NCBI GenBank assembly: GCA_003505715.1
Contig: DNXU01000497.1
Location: 1 to 5,832, forward strand
Source: Cyanobacteria bacterium UBA8803
GTDB taxonomy: Bacteria; Cyanobacteriota; Cyanobacteriia; Cyanobacteriales; Coleofasciculaceae
Direction of reading: 5' to 3'
Length of the DNA: 5,832 nucleotides
Positions 1-5,796 of the stretch are shown here, in pieces. The stretch's first letter is position 1. Every line of letters begins with the position of its first letter. A program made the position numbers and the translations under genes. Below the pieces are notes generated by a model that was not told the DNA's origin, made no database searches, and saw nothing but the letters and a program-made list of their open reading frames with translations.

Positions 1-1
1 A

Positions 2-136
2 AAACTACAGGCTCTAGAGGAAGCCGAACAGGAACACCAGCGAGCCGAACGAGCGGAAGCTCGCTTAGAGTTCCTCAGGCAGCGACTGCGGGAATCAGGA
101 ATTGACCCTGATACGTTTTTAAACACTTCTGCCTAA
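2..136 (+). CDS. C-terminal end of a Uma2-like protein (5' truncated)
   Basis: The window opens inside a reading frame that codes for 44 residues and ends at TAA 134-136; the 5' part lies outside. The visible part starts KLQALEEAEQEHQRAERAEA, a charged Ala/Glu/Arg/Gln-rich stretch that should be one long helix or coiled coil. It ends with LRQRLRESGIDPDTF followed by a short tail. A coiled-coil tail closing in a 'LRxxGIDPDxx' motif is, from memory, characteristic of cyanobacterial Uma2-family proteins (PD-(D/E)XK-like putative endonuclease fold, formerly DUF820), which occur in many copies per genome. The catalytic fold is not in the window, so nuclease activity cannot be judged. It is separated by about 100 nt from the next gene and is probably not part of the TPR-CHAT operon. 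Other proteins with similar helical tails remain possible. Confidence 0.6.
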   Translation, partial: KLQALEEAEQEHQRAERAEARLEFLRQRLRESGIDPDTFLNTSA

Positions 137-138
137 AG

Positions 139-168
139 ACCCACATGGCTTTCTCTTGTCAGGTGGGT
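139..168 (+). terminator. weak hairpin after the Uma2-like gene
   Basis: ACCCAC at 139-144 can pair with GTGGGT at 163-168, giving a 6-bp GC-rich stem with an 18-nt loop that begins 2 nt after the stop codon. There is no T-run after it, so it does not look like a standard intrinsic terminator. The location is right for one, but the support is thin. Confidence 0.2.
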
Positions 169-196
169 ATCCTAGCTGTCCCAAACTGAGGCAAGC

Positions 197-202
197 CATA
201 AT
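197..202 (+). promoter_or_regulatory. possible -10 element before the TPR-CHAT operon
   Basis: CATAAT matches the bacterial -10 consensus TATAAT at five of six positions and lies in the only intergenic space before the operon. No convincing -35 hexamer is found 16-18 nt upstream (the sequence there is around AGCTGT). Transcription would start near 208-210, inside or just before the hairpin at 205-222. This is a suggestion only. Confidence 0.2.
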
Positions 203-204
203 AG

Positions 205-222
205 ATCTATCGGCTGATAGAT
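205..222 (+). promoter_or_regulatory. 7-bp perfect hairpin at the leader/start region
   Basis: ATCTATC (205-211) and GATAGAT (216-222) are exact reverse complements separated by a GGCT tetraloop. The left arm also lies within a 10-bp palindrome, ATAGATCTAT (201-210). The right arm covers the first two bases of an in-frame ATG at 221, and the hairpin ends 10 nt before the ATG at 233. It could be an operator-like palindrome or a 5'-leader structure that masks the 221 start. The stem is AT-rich, so its stability is modest. The symmetry is visible in the sequence; a regulatory role is inference. Confidence 0.35.
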
Positions 223-232
223 GCGTTGCCCC

Positions 233-412
233 ATGAACGAAGAACGTATCCAAGAATATCTGAATTTGATTGAAGGGCTACTGATTTGTCCAAGTGGGGA
301 TGAGTTGGTGCTGTTGAACTTGCACTCTTCCCTAATTGACGCTGATTTAGTGCAGGCGATCGCGCCAGTAGTAAAAGAGTTGGAACAGAGGGGCGATCGC
401 AATGTTGCCTAA
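233..412 (+). CDS. small helical N-terminal module of TPR-CHAT family, as a separate 59-aa frame
   Basis: This frame codes for 59 residues beginning MNEERIQEYLNLIEGLL and ending GDRNVA. ATG 233 is chosen over the in-frame ATG 221 because 221 sits in a hairpin and adds only MRCP, and because related proteins as I remember them begin 'MNE(E/Q)R(I/Q)QAYLNLIQ-LL'. No clear Shine-Dalgarno precedes either. The content is amphipathic helix: helix about 3-17, a Cys-Pro-Ser-Gly turn at 19-22, then helices about 24-53. In many cyanobacterial TPR-CHAT proteins this type of segment is the fused N-terminus, followed directly by 'NFL/NWLRxLAxxL', which is what the next frame encodes right after its start. 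So this is either the separated first domain of the CHAT protein (split by a one-base indel) or a small adaptor translated separately and coupled through the 11-nt overlap at 402-412. Function unknown; a protein-protein interaction role is inferred. Confidence 0.6.
   Translation: MNEERIQEYLNLIEGLLICPSGDELVLLNLHSSLIDADLVQAIAPVVKELEQRGDRNVA
356..400 (+). repeat. two HIP1 octamers near the gene overlap
   Basis: GCGATCGC occurs at 356-363 and 393-400, both inside the small frame, the second one base before the ATG at 402. HIP1 palindromes are strongly over-represented in many cyanobacterial genomes and serve here mainly as a lineage marker. The second one occupies the spacer between the Shine-Dalgarno-like sequence and the TPR-CHAT start. 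Confidence 0.85.
388..393 (+). promoter_or_regulatory. Shine-Dalgarno-like GAGGGG for the TPR-CHAT start
   Basis: GAGGGG ends 8 nt before ATG 402, and its core GAGG ends 10 nt before it, which is acceptable spacing. It lies inside the end of the 59-residue frame, whose stop (410-412) falls just after the new start. This supports independent or coupled initiation at 402 and argues against calling the second frame untranslated. The next in-frame stop upstream of 402 is TAA 372-374, and no other ATG lies between them. Confidence 0.45.
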
Positions 413-3400
413 TTTTTTAAACAATTTTACCCGCAAACTGGGATTATCATCATCAACTCCCACTTCTTCCCCAATCCCAATTTCTGACCGCCAATTTCAA
501 TTCTTCTCACAGGTATTGCTAGCAACTGCCGAAAGCAATGGCAACCCGCAAGTGGTGTACTCTCTGCTGCAAGCAAACCTAGACTTACTCGATGATAATT
601 TTGCTCCAGTCTTCCGAGAATTGGCAACAATTACTCTGTCAAAAGTAGAGCAAGATAAAGCACACAGTACTGCGAGCCATATTCTCAATTTCAGCAATCT
701 AATTCAGCAGTTTTCACTAGGCAGACGTGCGATAAATTTAGAAATTGCGATTGCTGGATACGAGGCGATTTCTAAAGTTTTTACCCGCGAGTCGTTTCCC
801 ACAGATTGGGCATTGACTCAAAATAATTTGGGAGCTGCTTACAACAACAGAATTAGGGGAGAGAGAGCAGATAACATTGAACGGGCGATCGCGGCTTACA
901 ACACGGCTTTTTCGGTTTACACCCACGACCTATTTCCTTATGAATGGGCAAGGACTCAAAATAACTTAGGAACTGCTTACAACAACAGAATTAGGGGAGA
1001 GAGAGCCGAGAATATTGAACGAGCGATTGACGCTTACAACGCGGCTTTGTTGGTTCGCACCCGCGAATCATTTCCTACTGAGTGGGCAATGATTCAAAGT
1101 AATTTAGGACTTGCTTACTATAGCAGAATCAGGGGAGAGAAAGCTGATAATTTTGAGCTGGCAATAGTGGCTTTCAAAGCTGCTTTGTCTATTCGTACCC
1201 GCGAGGCGTTTCCTTATGATTGGGCAAATACTCAAAATCATTTGGCAACTGCTTACACTGCTAGAATTAGAGGAGAGAAAGCTGAGAATCTGGAACTCGC
1301 GATCGCCGCTTATAAAGTAGCTTTGTCTGTTTACACCCGCGAGGCATTTCCTTATGAATGGGCAGGAACTCATAATAATTTAGGACTTGCTTACAAAAAC
1401 AGAATTAGGGGAGAGAAGGCTGAGAATATCGAACAAGCGATCGCTGCTTATAACGCGGCTTTGTCAGTTCGCACCCGTGAGGCATTTCCTTATGATTGGG
1501 CGGGTAGTCAAAATGGTTTGGGAAATGCATACAAAGACAGAATCAGGGGAGATAAAGCAGAGAATCTTGAACAGGCGATCGCTGCTTATAACGCGGCTTT
1601 GTCTGTTTACACCCGCGAGGCATTTCCTTATTATTGGGCATTAACTCAAAGTAACTTGGGAGGTACTTACGCCGACAGAATCAGGGGAGATAGGGCAGAG
1701 AATCTCGAACAGGCGATCGCTGCTCATAACGCGGCTTTGTCGGTTCGCACCCGGAAGGCATTTCCTTATGATTGGGCAAGGACTCAAAATAATTTGGCAA
1801 ATGCGTACAAAGACAGAATTAGAGGAAATAGAGCAAAAAACTTAGAACAGGCGATCGCTGCTTATAAAGCTGCTTTATTGGTTCATACCCGTGAGGCATT
1901 TCCTTATGATTGGGCAATGGCTCAAAATAATTTGGCAAATGCGTACAAAAACAGAATTAGGGAAGAGAAGGCTGAGAATATACAACAGGCGATCGCAGCT
2001 TACAAGGCAGCTTTGTCTGTTTTCACCTGCGAGGCATTTCTCCAAGAAAAGGCTGGAACTTTATTGAACCTTGGACTCGCCTATCAAACATCTAACCAGT
2101 TGCCGCTAGCTTTCGATACCTTTGAGTCAGCCATCAAAACCGTAGAATTACTGCGGGGCGAGATTGTTTCTGGCGATGAGATTAAACAGAAGTTAGCTGA
2201 ACAATGGAACGAACTTTATCAAAGAATGGTAGCAGTTTGCCTGGAAACGAACCGCTACACTGAAGCAATAGAATACGTTGAACGCAGCAAAACCCGCAAC
2301 CTAGTCGAACTGATCCTCAGTCGCGATCTCCATAACCTCTTCCCCCCAGAAATTGCCCGTCAACTGCAACAACTCCAAAACGAAATTGCCATCGGTCAAA
2401 ACCAACTCCAAACTGCCACAGTCGATAACCCAACTGCCCTAGCACAACATTTGAAGCAGCTACGACAACAGCGGAATGAATTACAAGATCGATATCTGCG
2501 TATTGGTTCTCGCTTTAAGTTTGACCAATTCCAAGCAAATTTAGATAACCGCACTGCCATCATCGAGTGGTACATCACGCAGGATAAATTTCTCGCTTTT
2601 ATTCTTACACCAGGAACAGGGGGAATTTCTGTCTGGCAGTCCACATCTGATGACCTCAAAGCCTTATTGGATTGGGATAATATCTATCGGAAAGATTACA
2701 ACGAGCAAAAAGGAAACTGGCGCATTCAGCTACCCCAGCGACTAGAAGAACTGACAAAAATTTTGCATTTGGATGAGTTAATTGAGCAGTTACCTAAAGC
2801 GTGCAACAGGTTAATCTTGATACCCCACCGCTTCTTGCATCTGTTCCCCCTTCATGCTCTATCCTTATGCCACAACGGTAAACAAGTTTGCTTACTCGAC
2901 CTTTTCCCCGAAGGAGTCAGCTACGCACCTAGCTGTCAGCTATTACTGCAAGCACAAAAACGACAACGCCGCAACTTTACCCACCTATTTGCCATTCAAA
3001 ATCCCACAAACGACCTCACCTATACCGATTTGGAAGTGCAAGCTGTAGCCGACTACTTCCACTCTGTTGATATCCTCAAACAAGAAAAAGCGACCTTGGC
3101 AGCCATCAACGACGCTAACCTTAACGCTATCCATTGCGCTCACTTTAGCTGTCACGGTTACTTTAACTTAAACAATCCTCGCAAATCCGCCCTCATCCTG
3201 GCAGATACCCCCGTCGCTGTCACACCTGCAAAACCGAATGCAGAACGTTACCTCATCTTACGAGATTCGGAAGTACATGACTTGGACAATTGCCTCACCC
3301 TAGATGCCATCCTCAGCCTCAACTTAGAGCAATGCCGCCTCGTCACCCTGTCTGCTTGTGAATCCGGATTGATTGATTTCAATAACACTAGCGACGAATA

Positions 3401-3728
3401 TATCGGTTTACCCAACGGATTTCTGGTTGCTGGGAGTCCTGCTGTTGTCAGTAGTCTCTGGACAGTCAATGACTTATCAACCGCCTTATTAACAATCCGG
3501 TTCTACGAAAATCTCAAATCCGGCTTAACCCCTGCCTTTGCCCTCAACCAAGCTCAAATTTGGCTGCGAGATGCTACAAAAGAAGAGTTGCAACAGTGGA
3601 CAGATAGCTTAAACTTAGATGCAACTGAAAGAAGACCTTTGCGCCGCTTCTTCAGAGATATGGAGGCTGGCGCTCAGCCATTTGCATCCCCTTACTATTG
3701 GGCAGCCTTCTGTGCGATTGGTCAATAG
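402..3728 (+). CDS. TPR-CHAT caspase-like cysteine protease, 1108 aa
   Basis: This is a predicted cytosolic protease with no signal peptide or membrane segment. In order: a helical N-terminal region (about 1-108); ten tandem 46-residue TPR-like repeats (109-568) with cores such as AIAAYNAAL, T(R)EAFPYDWA, NNLGxAY and RIRGEKAEN; a further TPR-like pair (about 568-640) with YTEAIEYVERSKTRNLVEL; a Gln/Leu-rich coiled coil (about 651-705); and a CHAT domain (about 715-1108). The CHAT catalytic dyad is intact: His918 in HFSCHGYF and Cys986 in LSACESG. These are followed by the usual IGLPNGFLVAGSPAVVSSLW block and a complete C-terminus, YYWAAFCAIGQ. CHAT domains belong to the caspase/separase clan (CD). 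TPR-CHAT proteins act as regulated proteases, for example in type III-E CRISPR complexes, but no cas genes are seen here. The substrate is unknown; the two downstream proteins are natural candidates. Compared with fused relatives, about 59 N-terminal residues lie in the preceding overlapping frame. Confidence 0.9.
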   Translation: MLPNFLNNFTRKLGLSSSTPTSSPIPISDRQFQFFSQVLLATAESNGNPQVVYSLLQANLDLLDDNFAPVFRELATITLSKVEQDKAHSTASHILNFSNLIQQFSLGRRAINLEIAIAGYEAISKVFTRESFPTDWALTQNNLGAAYNNRIRGERADNIERAIAAYNTAFSVYTHDLFPYEWARTQNNLGTAYNNRIRGERAENIERAIDAYNAALLVRTRESFPTEWAMIQSNLGLAYYSRIRGEKADNFELAIVAFKAALSIRTREAFPYDWANTQNHLATAYTARIRGEKAENLELAIAAYKVALSVYTREAFPYEWAGTHNNLGLAYKNRIRGEKAENIEQAIAAYNAALSVRTREAFPYDWAGSQNGLGNAYKDRIRGDKAENLEQAIAAYNAALSVYTREAFPYYWALTQSNLGGTYADRIRGDRAENLEQAIAAHNAALSVRTRKAFPYDWARTQNNLANAYKDRIRGNRAKNLEQAIAAYKAALLVHTREAFPYDWAMAQNNLANAYKNRIREEKAENIQQAIAAYKAALSVFTCEAFLQEKAGTLLNLGLAYQTSNQLPLAFDTFESAIKTVELLRGEIVSGDEIKQKLAEQWNELYQRMVAVCLETNRYTEAIEYVERSKTRNLVELILSRDLHNLFPPEIARQLQQLQNEIAIGQNQLQTATVDNPTALAQHLKQLRQQRNELQDRYLRIGSRFKFDQFQANLDNRTAIIEWYITQDKFLAFILTPGTGGISVWQSTSDDLKALLDWDNIYRKDYNEQKGNWRIQLPQRLEELTKILHLDELIEQLPKACNRLILIPHRFLHLFPLHALSLCHNGKQVCLLDLFPEGVSYAPSCQLLLQAQKRQRRNFTHLFAIQNPTNDLTYTDLEVQAVADYFHSVDILKQEKATLAAINDANLNAIHCAHFSCHGYFNLNNPRKSALILADTPVAVTPAKPNAERYLILRDSEVHDLDNCLTLDAILSLNLEQCRLVTLSACESGLIDFNNTSDEYIGLPNGFLVAGSPAVVSSLWTVNDLSTALLTIRFYENLKSGLTPAFALNQAQIWLRDATKEELQQWTDSLNLDATERRPLRRFFRDMEAGAQPFASPYYWAAFCAIGQ
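726..2105 (+). repeat. ten in-frame tandem 138-bp units coding TPR-like repeats
   Basis: The spacing of the NNLG-type motif (protein positions 141, 187, 233, 279, 325, 371, 417, 463, 509, 555) is exactly 46 residues throughout, so the array is 10 x 138 bp with no indel. Units are also similar as DNA. Positions 835-868 and 973-1006 (units 1 and 2) are identical over 34 nt. Positions 1783-1822 and 1921-1960 (units 8 and 9) differ at one of 40 nt. Seven of ten units carry GCGATCGC in the same register (885, 1299, 1437, 1575, 1713, 1851, 1989), where it codes Ala-Ile-Ala in the AIAAY helix. The first and last units are the most diverged, and unit 10 loses the PYDWA block (it has LQEKAGT). This pattern fits growth by internal duplication and homogenisation between neighbours. 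Confidence 0.9.
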
Positions 3729-3756
3729 GCGTTCGTCTGTTTTATTTCTTTCTTGC

Positions 3757-3761
3757 AGGAG
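3757..3761 (+). promoter_or_regulatory. Shine-Dalgarno AGGAG deciding the start at 3769
   Basis: AGGAG lies 7 nt before ATG 3769, nearly ideal spacing. It shows that the 121-residue protein starts here and not at the upstream in-frame ATG 3619, which would lie deep inside the TPR-CHAT gene in another frame. Confidence 0.85.
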
Positions 3762-3768
3762 TAGCTTC

Positions 3769-4134
3769 ATGTCTAATCATCAAAAACTGATTAATAATCT
3801 TGTTCACTTATTAATAACTCAATCATCATTATTTACTGATGAGGACAAAAATGAACTTCAGCAAATCATTGCTTGTTTTCCAGATAGTCTAGAACATTTC
3901 TCTGAAGATGACATTAAGAAACTAGCCAATCAAATTACGGATTGGTGTGAATCTCATCCAGAAATTGATGATGCTTTATTTGCTTTAGAGGCTGCTACAA
4001 AAGAGAGAGCACCAGGAAGCAAGACAGGCATAGTGCCAACACCCAACTACGAACTCAATAAACGAACTCTAGACAATGCTATTCAGCAAAATTCTTACTC
4101 TGATAATTCCCAGTCATCTAACTCCAGATTGTGA
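3769..4134 (+). CDS. small helical adaptor-like protein, 121 aa, unknown function
   Basis: The protein starts MSNHQKLINNLVHLLITQ and has two parts. Residues 1-75 look like a compact helical domain: a helix at 4-18, a turn with LFTDEDK, a helix at 26-36, FPDSLEHFSEDD, a helix at 47-59 ending in ITDWCESHPEIDDAL, and a last short helix. Residues 78-121 are a polar, Ser/Asn/Gln-rich, probably disordered tail (SYSDNSQSSNSRL). The 'xLINNLVxLL...LF' start and 'WC-xx-(R/H)PxIxxAL' end recall small helical domains found next to CHAT and other effector genes in cyanobacteria. These resemble in role the effector-associated (Death-like) adaptor domains of conflict systems; this assignment is from memory and unverified. 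It lies 40 nt after the TPR-CHAT stop and overlaps the next gene by 4 nt (GTGA), so it should be made together with both. It could bridge the CHAT protein and the membrane protein. Confidence 0.8.
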   Translation: MSNHQKLINNLVHLLITQSSLFTDEDKNELQQIIACFPDSLEHFSEDDIKKLANQITDWCESHPEIDDALFALEAATKERAPGSKTGIVPTPNYELNKRTLDNAIQQNSYSDNSQSSNSRL

Positions 4135-5639
4135 AAGTTACTAATCCCAAACTGACGCTCTACGCTTTTCATCTACGCAATAACTTAGCTCAAGGTGAAG
4201 AAAAGCCAGTTAATGATGCCAATCACCTGTGGGAGCAATGTCAGCGGCTTGGGCAAAAACTCAATATTCCCCAACTTCAGTCTTTTCTGGAGAGTCTCCA
4301 AGATAGTAATGGCAATATAGGTATCGCTCCTAGCAAAGATAACCCAAAAAGCGATTATCTGGAGCTACTGCCACAGCGTTCACTGGATTTTTCTGCTATT
4401 CCTAATGGCAGTATACTCCAACTCCGAGGAGAAGTTTATCCCCTACAAATTCACGATACCTATGCTGTTGATATTACCCTACGCTATCCCTATGCCCATG
4501 TAGAAATTGATCAATTGGCTGGCTTAAATCCTCAAGGTTGTTTACGGATTACTCAAAGCAAATCTTTACTGGGACAAACTCTAGTACTCTTTGTCCAGCC
4601 AGAAGAAGAAATTAAGGATATTCAAGCTTTTGCTAATGAATGTCTAGCTGCTATTTTGGCATCAGAAAGGCAACAATATTTCCTTGCTACCAGAGGGAAA
4701 TTTCTAGGCAGTCCCATCTTCGAGTATGAAAATATCCAAGAAACGGCTGACCAACCTAGTCAGATATTAATCTGGCTCAATTGCAATAATCAGACGGAAA
4801 CCCTAGAAGAAGCAGGAGATTATTATCAACCCCTCATCAACCTATTGTGCTGTCGCAGTAAAATTCTCTATACCTACGCCGAATCGCGTTGGTGCAATCA
4901 GCAAGCACGAGTTCTCTACAGAGAATTAGAAGACAAAGTACAAGGTTTCCGTCAGTTACCATCTGACCCAGACAAAAAGTTAAAGCAGCTTGAAGGATGG
5001 CTCACGGAACTCCCCAAAACAGCCTTTGGATACGCCAATTATTTGCGAGATTTAGAAATTTATCGTACCGCAATTGAAATTAATTGCAAAAATTACAAAT
5101 CCTGGTTGAAACACCTAGAAACAAGTAGCATTGACGGGGAGAATAATCTAGAGATGTGGCAAAAAATTATCAATCAAGTTCAAGAAAAAATCATTGAACA
5201 AATTAATTTTGATTTGTCCTATCTTTTGCCTAGTAAGCCATTTTTTCAGCAGATGATTGATGCAGTTAGAGGTATCGTAGAAAAAGAACAAGCACAGAGC
5301 GATCGCGCTGCCGAATCAACTGCTCAAAAACGCCAACAAAGATTAGAGCTATTAATTACCGTTGCCAGTACGGGTTTAGCCGTCAGCGGAATTTCTTCTC
5401 AAGTGTCTAACGAACCTGCTAAGACCATCTTGACTCAGCTTTTTCCAGGGCAATTTCGGGAATCCTCTAAGCCTGAATCTCTTAGTTATCTTGTCACCAG
5501 TTTCTCTCCTATAGTCTTTCATTTGTTGGTAGGAGTTATCTTTGCCATTCCTTTAGGTGGCATTGTATGGGGAATCCAAACCGATATGATCGGTAAAATT
5601 CGTAGGTTGATAAAAAAACTGGCAAATCGCCATCCGTGA
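4131..5639 (+). CDS. membrane-anchored protein of unknown function, 502 aa, C-terminal two-helix hairpin
   Basis: The start is GTG 4131, overlapping the previous stop as GTGA. No Met codon occurs until residue about 342 and no Shine-Dalgarno is visible, so expression probably depends on translational coupling. Visible parts: an N-terminal helical region (about 20-60); a mixed, beta-rich middle (about 90-220) with LQLRGEVYPLQIHD and LLGQTLVLFVQPEEE; a long helical region (about 225-400) with ESRWCNQQARVLYRELEDKV, RDLEIYRTAIEINCKNYKSW and RGIVEKEQAQSDRAAE, likely coiled coil; then membrane helices at about 405-423 (LELLITVASTGLAVSGIS) and about 455-481 (with IVFHLLVGVIFAIPLGGIVW). KRQQR before the first helix and KIRRLIKKLANR after the second suggest, by the positive-inside rule, that both ends face the cytoplasm with a loop of about 30 residues outside. 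There is no catalytic signature I recognise. Similar hypothetical proteins with an 'IRGIVE-EQA--DR' stretch before a terminal hairpin occur in cyanobacteria (from memory). Role inferred: membrane effector, anchor or protease substrate. Confidence 0.88.
   Translation: MKVTNPKLTLYAFHLRNNLAQGEEKPVNDANHLWEQCQRLGQKLNIPQLQSFLESLQDSNGNIGIAPSKDNPKSDYLELLPQRSLDFSAIPNGSILQLRGEVYPLQIHDTYAVDITLRYPYAHVEIDQLAGLNPQGCLRITQSKSLLGQTLVLFVQPEEEIKDIQAFANECLAAILASERQQYFLATRGKFLGSPIFEYENIQETADQPSQILIWLNCNNQTETLEEAGDYYQPLINLLCCRSKILYTYAESRWCNQQARVLYRELEDKVQGFRQLPSDPDKKLKQLEGWLTELPKTAFGYANYLRDLEIYRTAIEINCKNYKSWLKHLETSSIDGENNLEMWQKIINQVQEKIIEQINFDLSYLLPSKPFFQQMIDAVRGIVEKEQAQSDRAAESTAQKRQQRLELLITVASTGLAVSGISSQVSNEPAKTILTQLFPGQFRESSKPESLSYLVTSFSPIVFHLLVGVIFAIPLGGIVWGIQTDMIGKIRRLIKKLANRHP
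5299..5306 (+). repeat. HIP1 octamer
   Basis: GCGATCGC lies inside the membrane-protein gene, in the coiled-coil region just before the first membrane helix. It is the only HIP1 site in the 3' half of the window. Confidence 0.8.
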
Positions 5640-5796
5640 ACAGGCAGCGCTTTTATCTCCATCTAACGATACTGAAAAGCCTAAATATACCGAAATTTAT
5701 GGTTTTAGATGACTTTCCAAACACGATCGATTGACGCCTACTATGGCTTATAGCAATTTTAGCGATAATATTAGGTATTCCTCTGCCGATACTCTG
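5640..5796 (+). other. intergenic region without a clear gene or terminator
   Basis: These 157 nt hold no reading frame with a plausible start and no strong hairpin followed by a T-run, so the end of the operon transcript is not marked. A TTGACG hexamer at 5731-5736 resembles a -35 element, but no good -10 follows at 16-18 nt. AT-rich sequence with GATAAT at 5764-5769 is another weak -10 candidate for the next gene. Confidence 0.4.

Noticed and set aside
221..232. ATG 221 as start of the small N-terminal frame
   Set aside because: It adds only MRCP, lies in the right arm of a hairpin and has no Shine-Dalgarno; the family-like start MNEERIQ begins at 233. It cannot be excluded fully.
402..412. 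Programmed +1 frameshift at GCC-TAA
   Set aside because: The site lacks a slippery codon like the CUU-UGA of RF2, since Ala-tRNA on GCC would not re-pair on CCU. An indel or reinitiation explains the overlap better.
1104..1373. Reverse-strand open frames within the TPR array
   Set aside because: They mirror the 138-bp repeat on the opposite strand, have Ser/Arg-rich meaningless content and are fully contained in the TPR-CHAT gene.
1387..1644. Forward 85-codon open frame inside the repeat array
   Set aside because: It is a shifted-frame shadow of the repeat units (RRSLLITRLC appears twice because the DNA repeats), not a separate gene.
726..2105. CRISPR array
   Set aside because: The regular repetition is coding, in frame, with a 138-bp period and no alternating repeat/spacer structure; no cas genes are visible.
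402..3728. Assignment to a type III-E CRISPR (Craspase) TPR-CHAT
   Set aside because: The domain types match, but no gRAMP/Cas7-11, Csx30 or CRISPR array is in the window, and this repeat type is the common cyanobacterial TPR-CHAT form.
3619..3768. 50-codon upstream extension of the 121-aa protein from ATG 3619
   Set aside because: It overlaps the conserved C-terminus of the CHAT domain in another frame, its composition (Ser/Arg-rich) is that of a shadow frame, and AGGAG with correct spacing marks ATG 3769.
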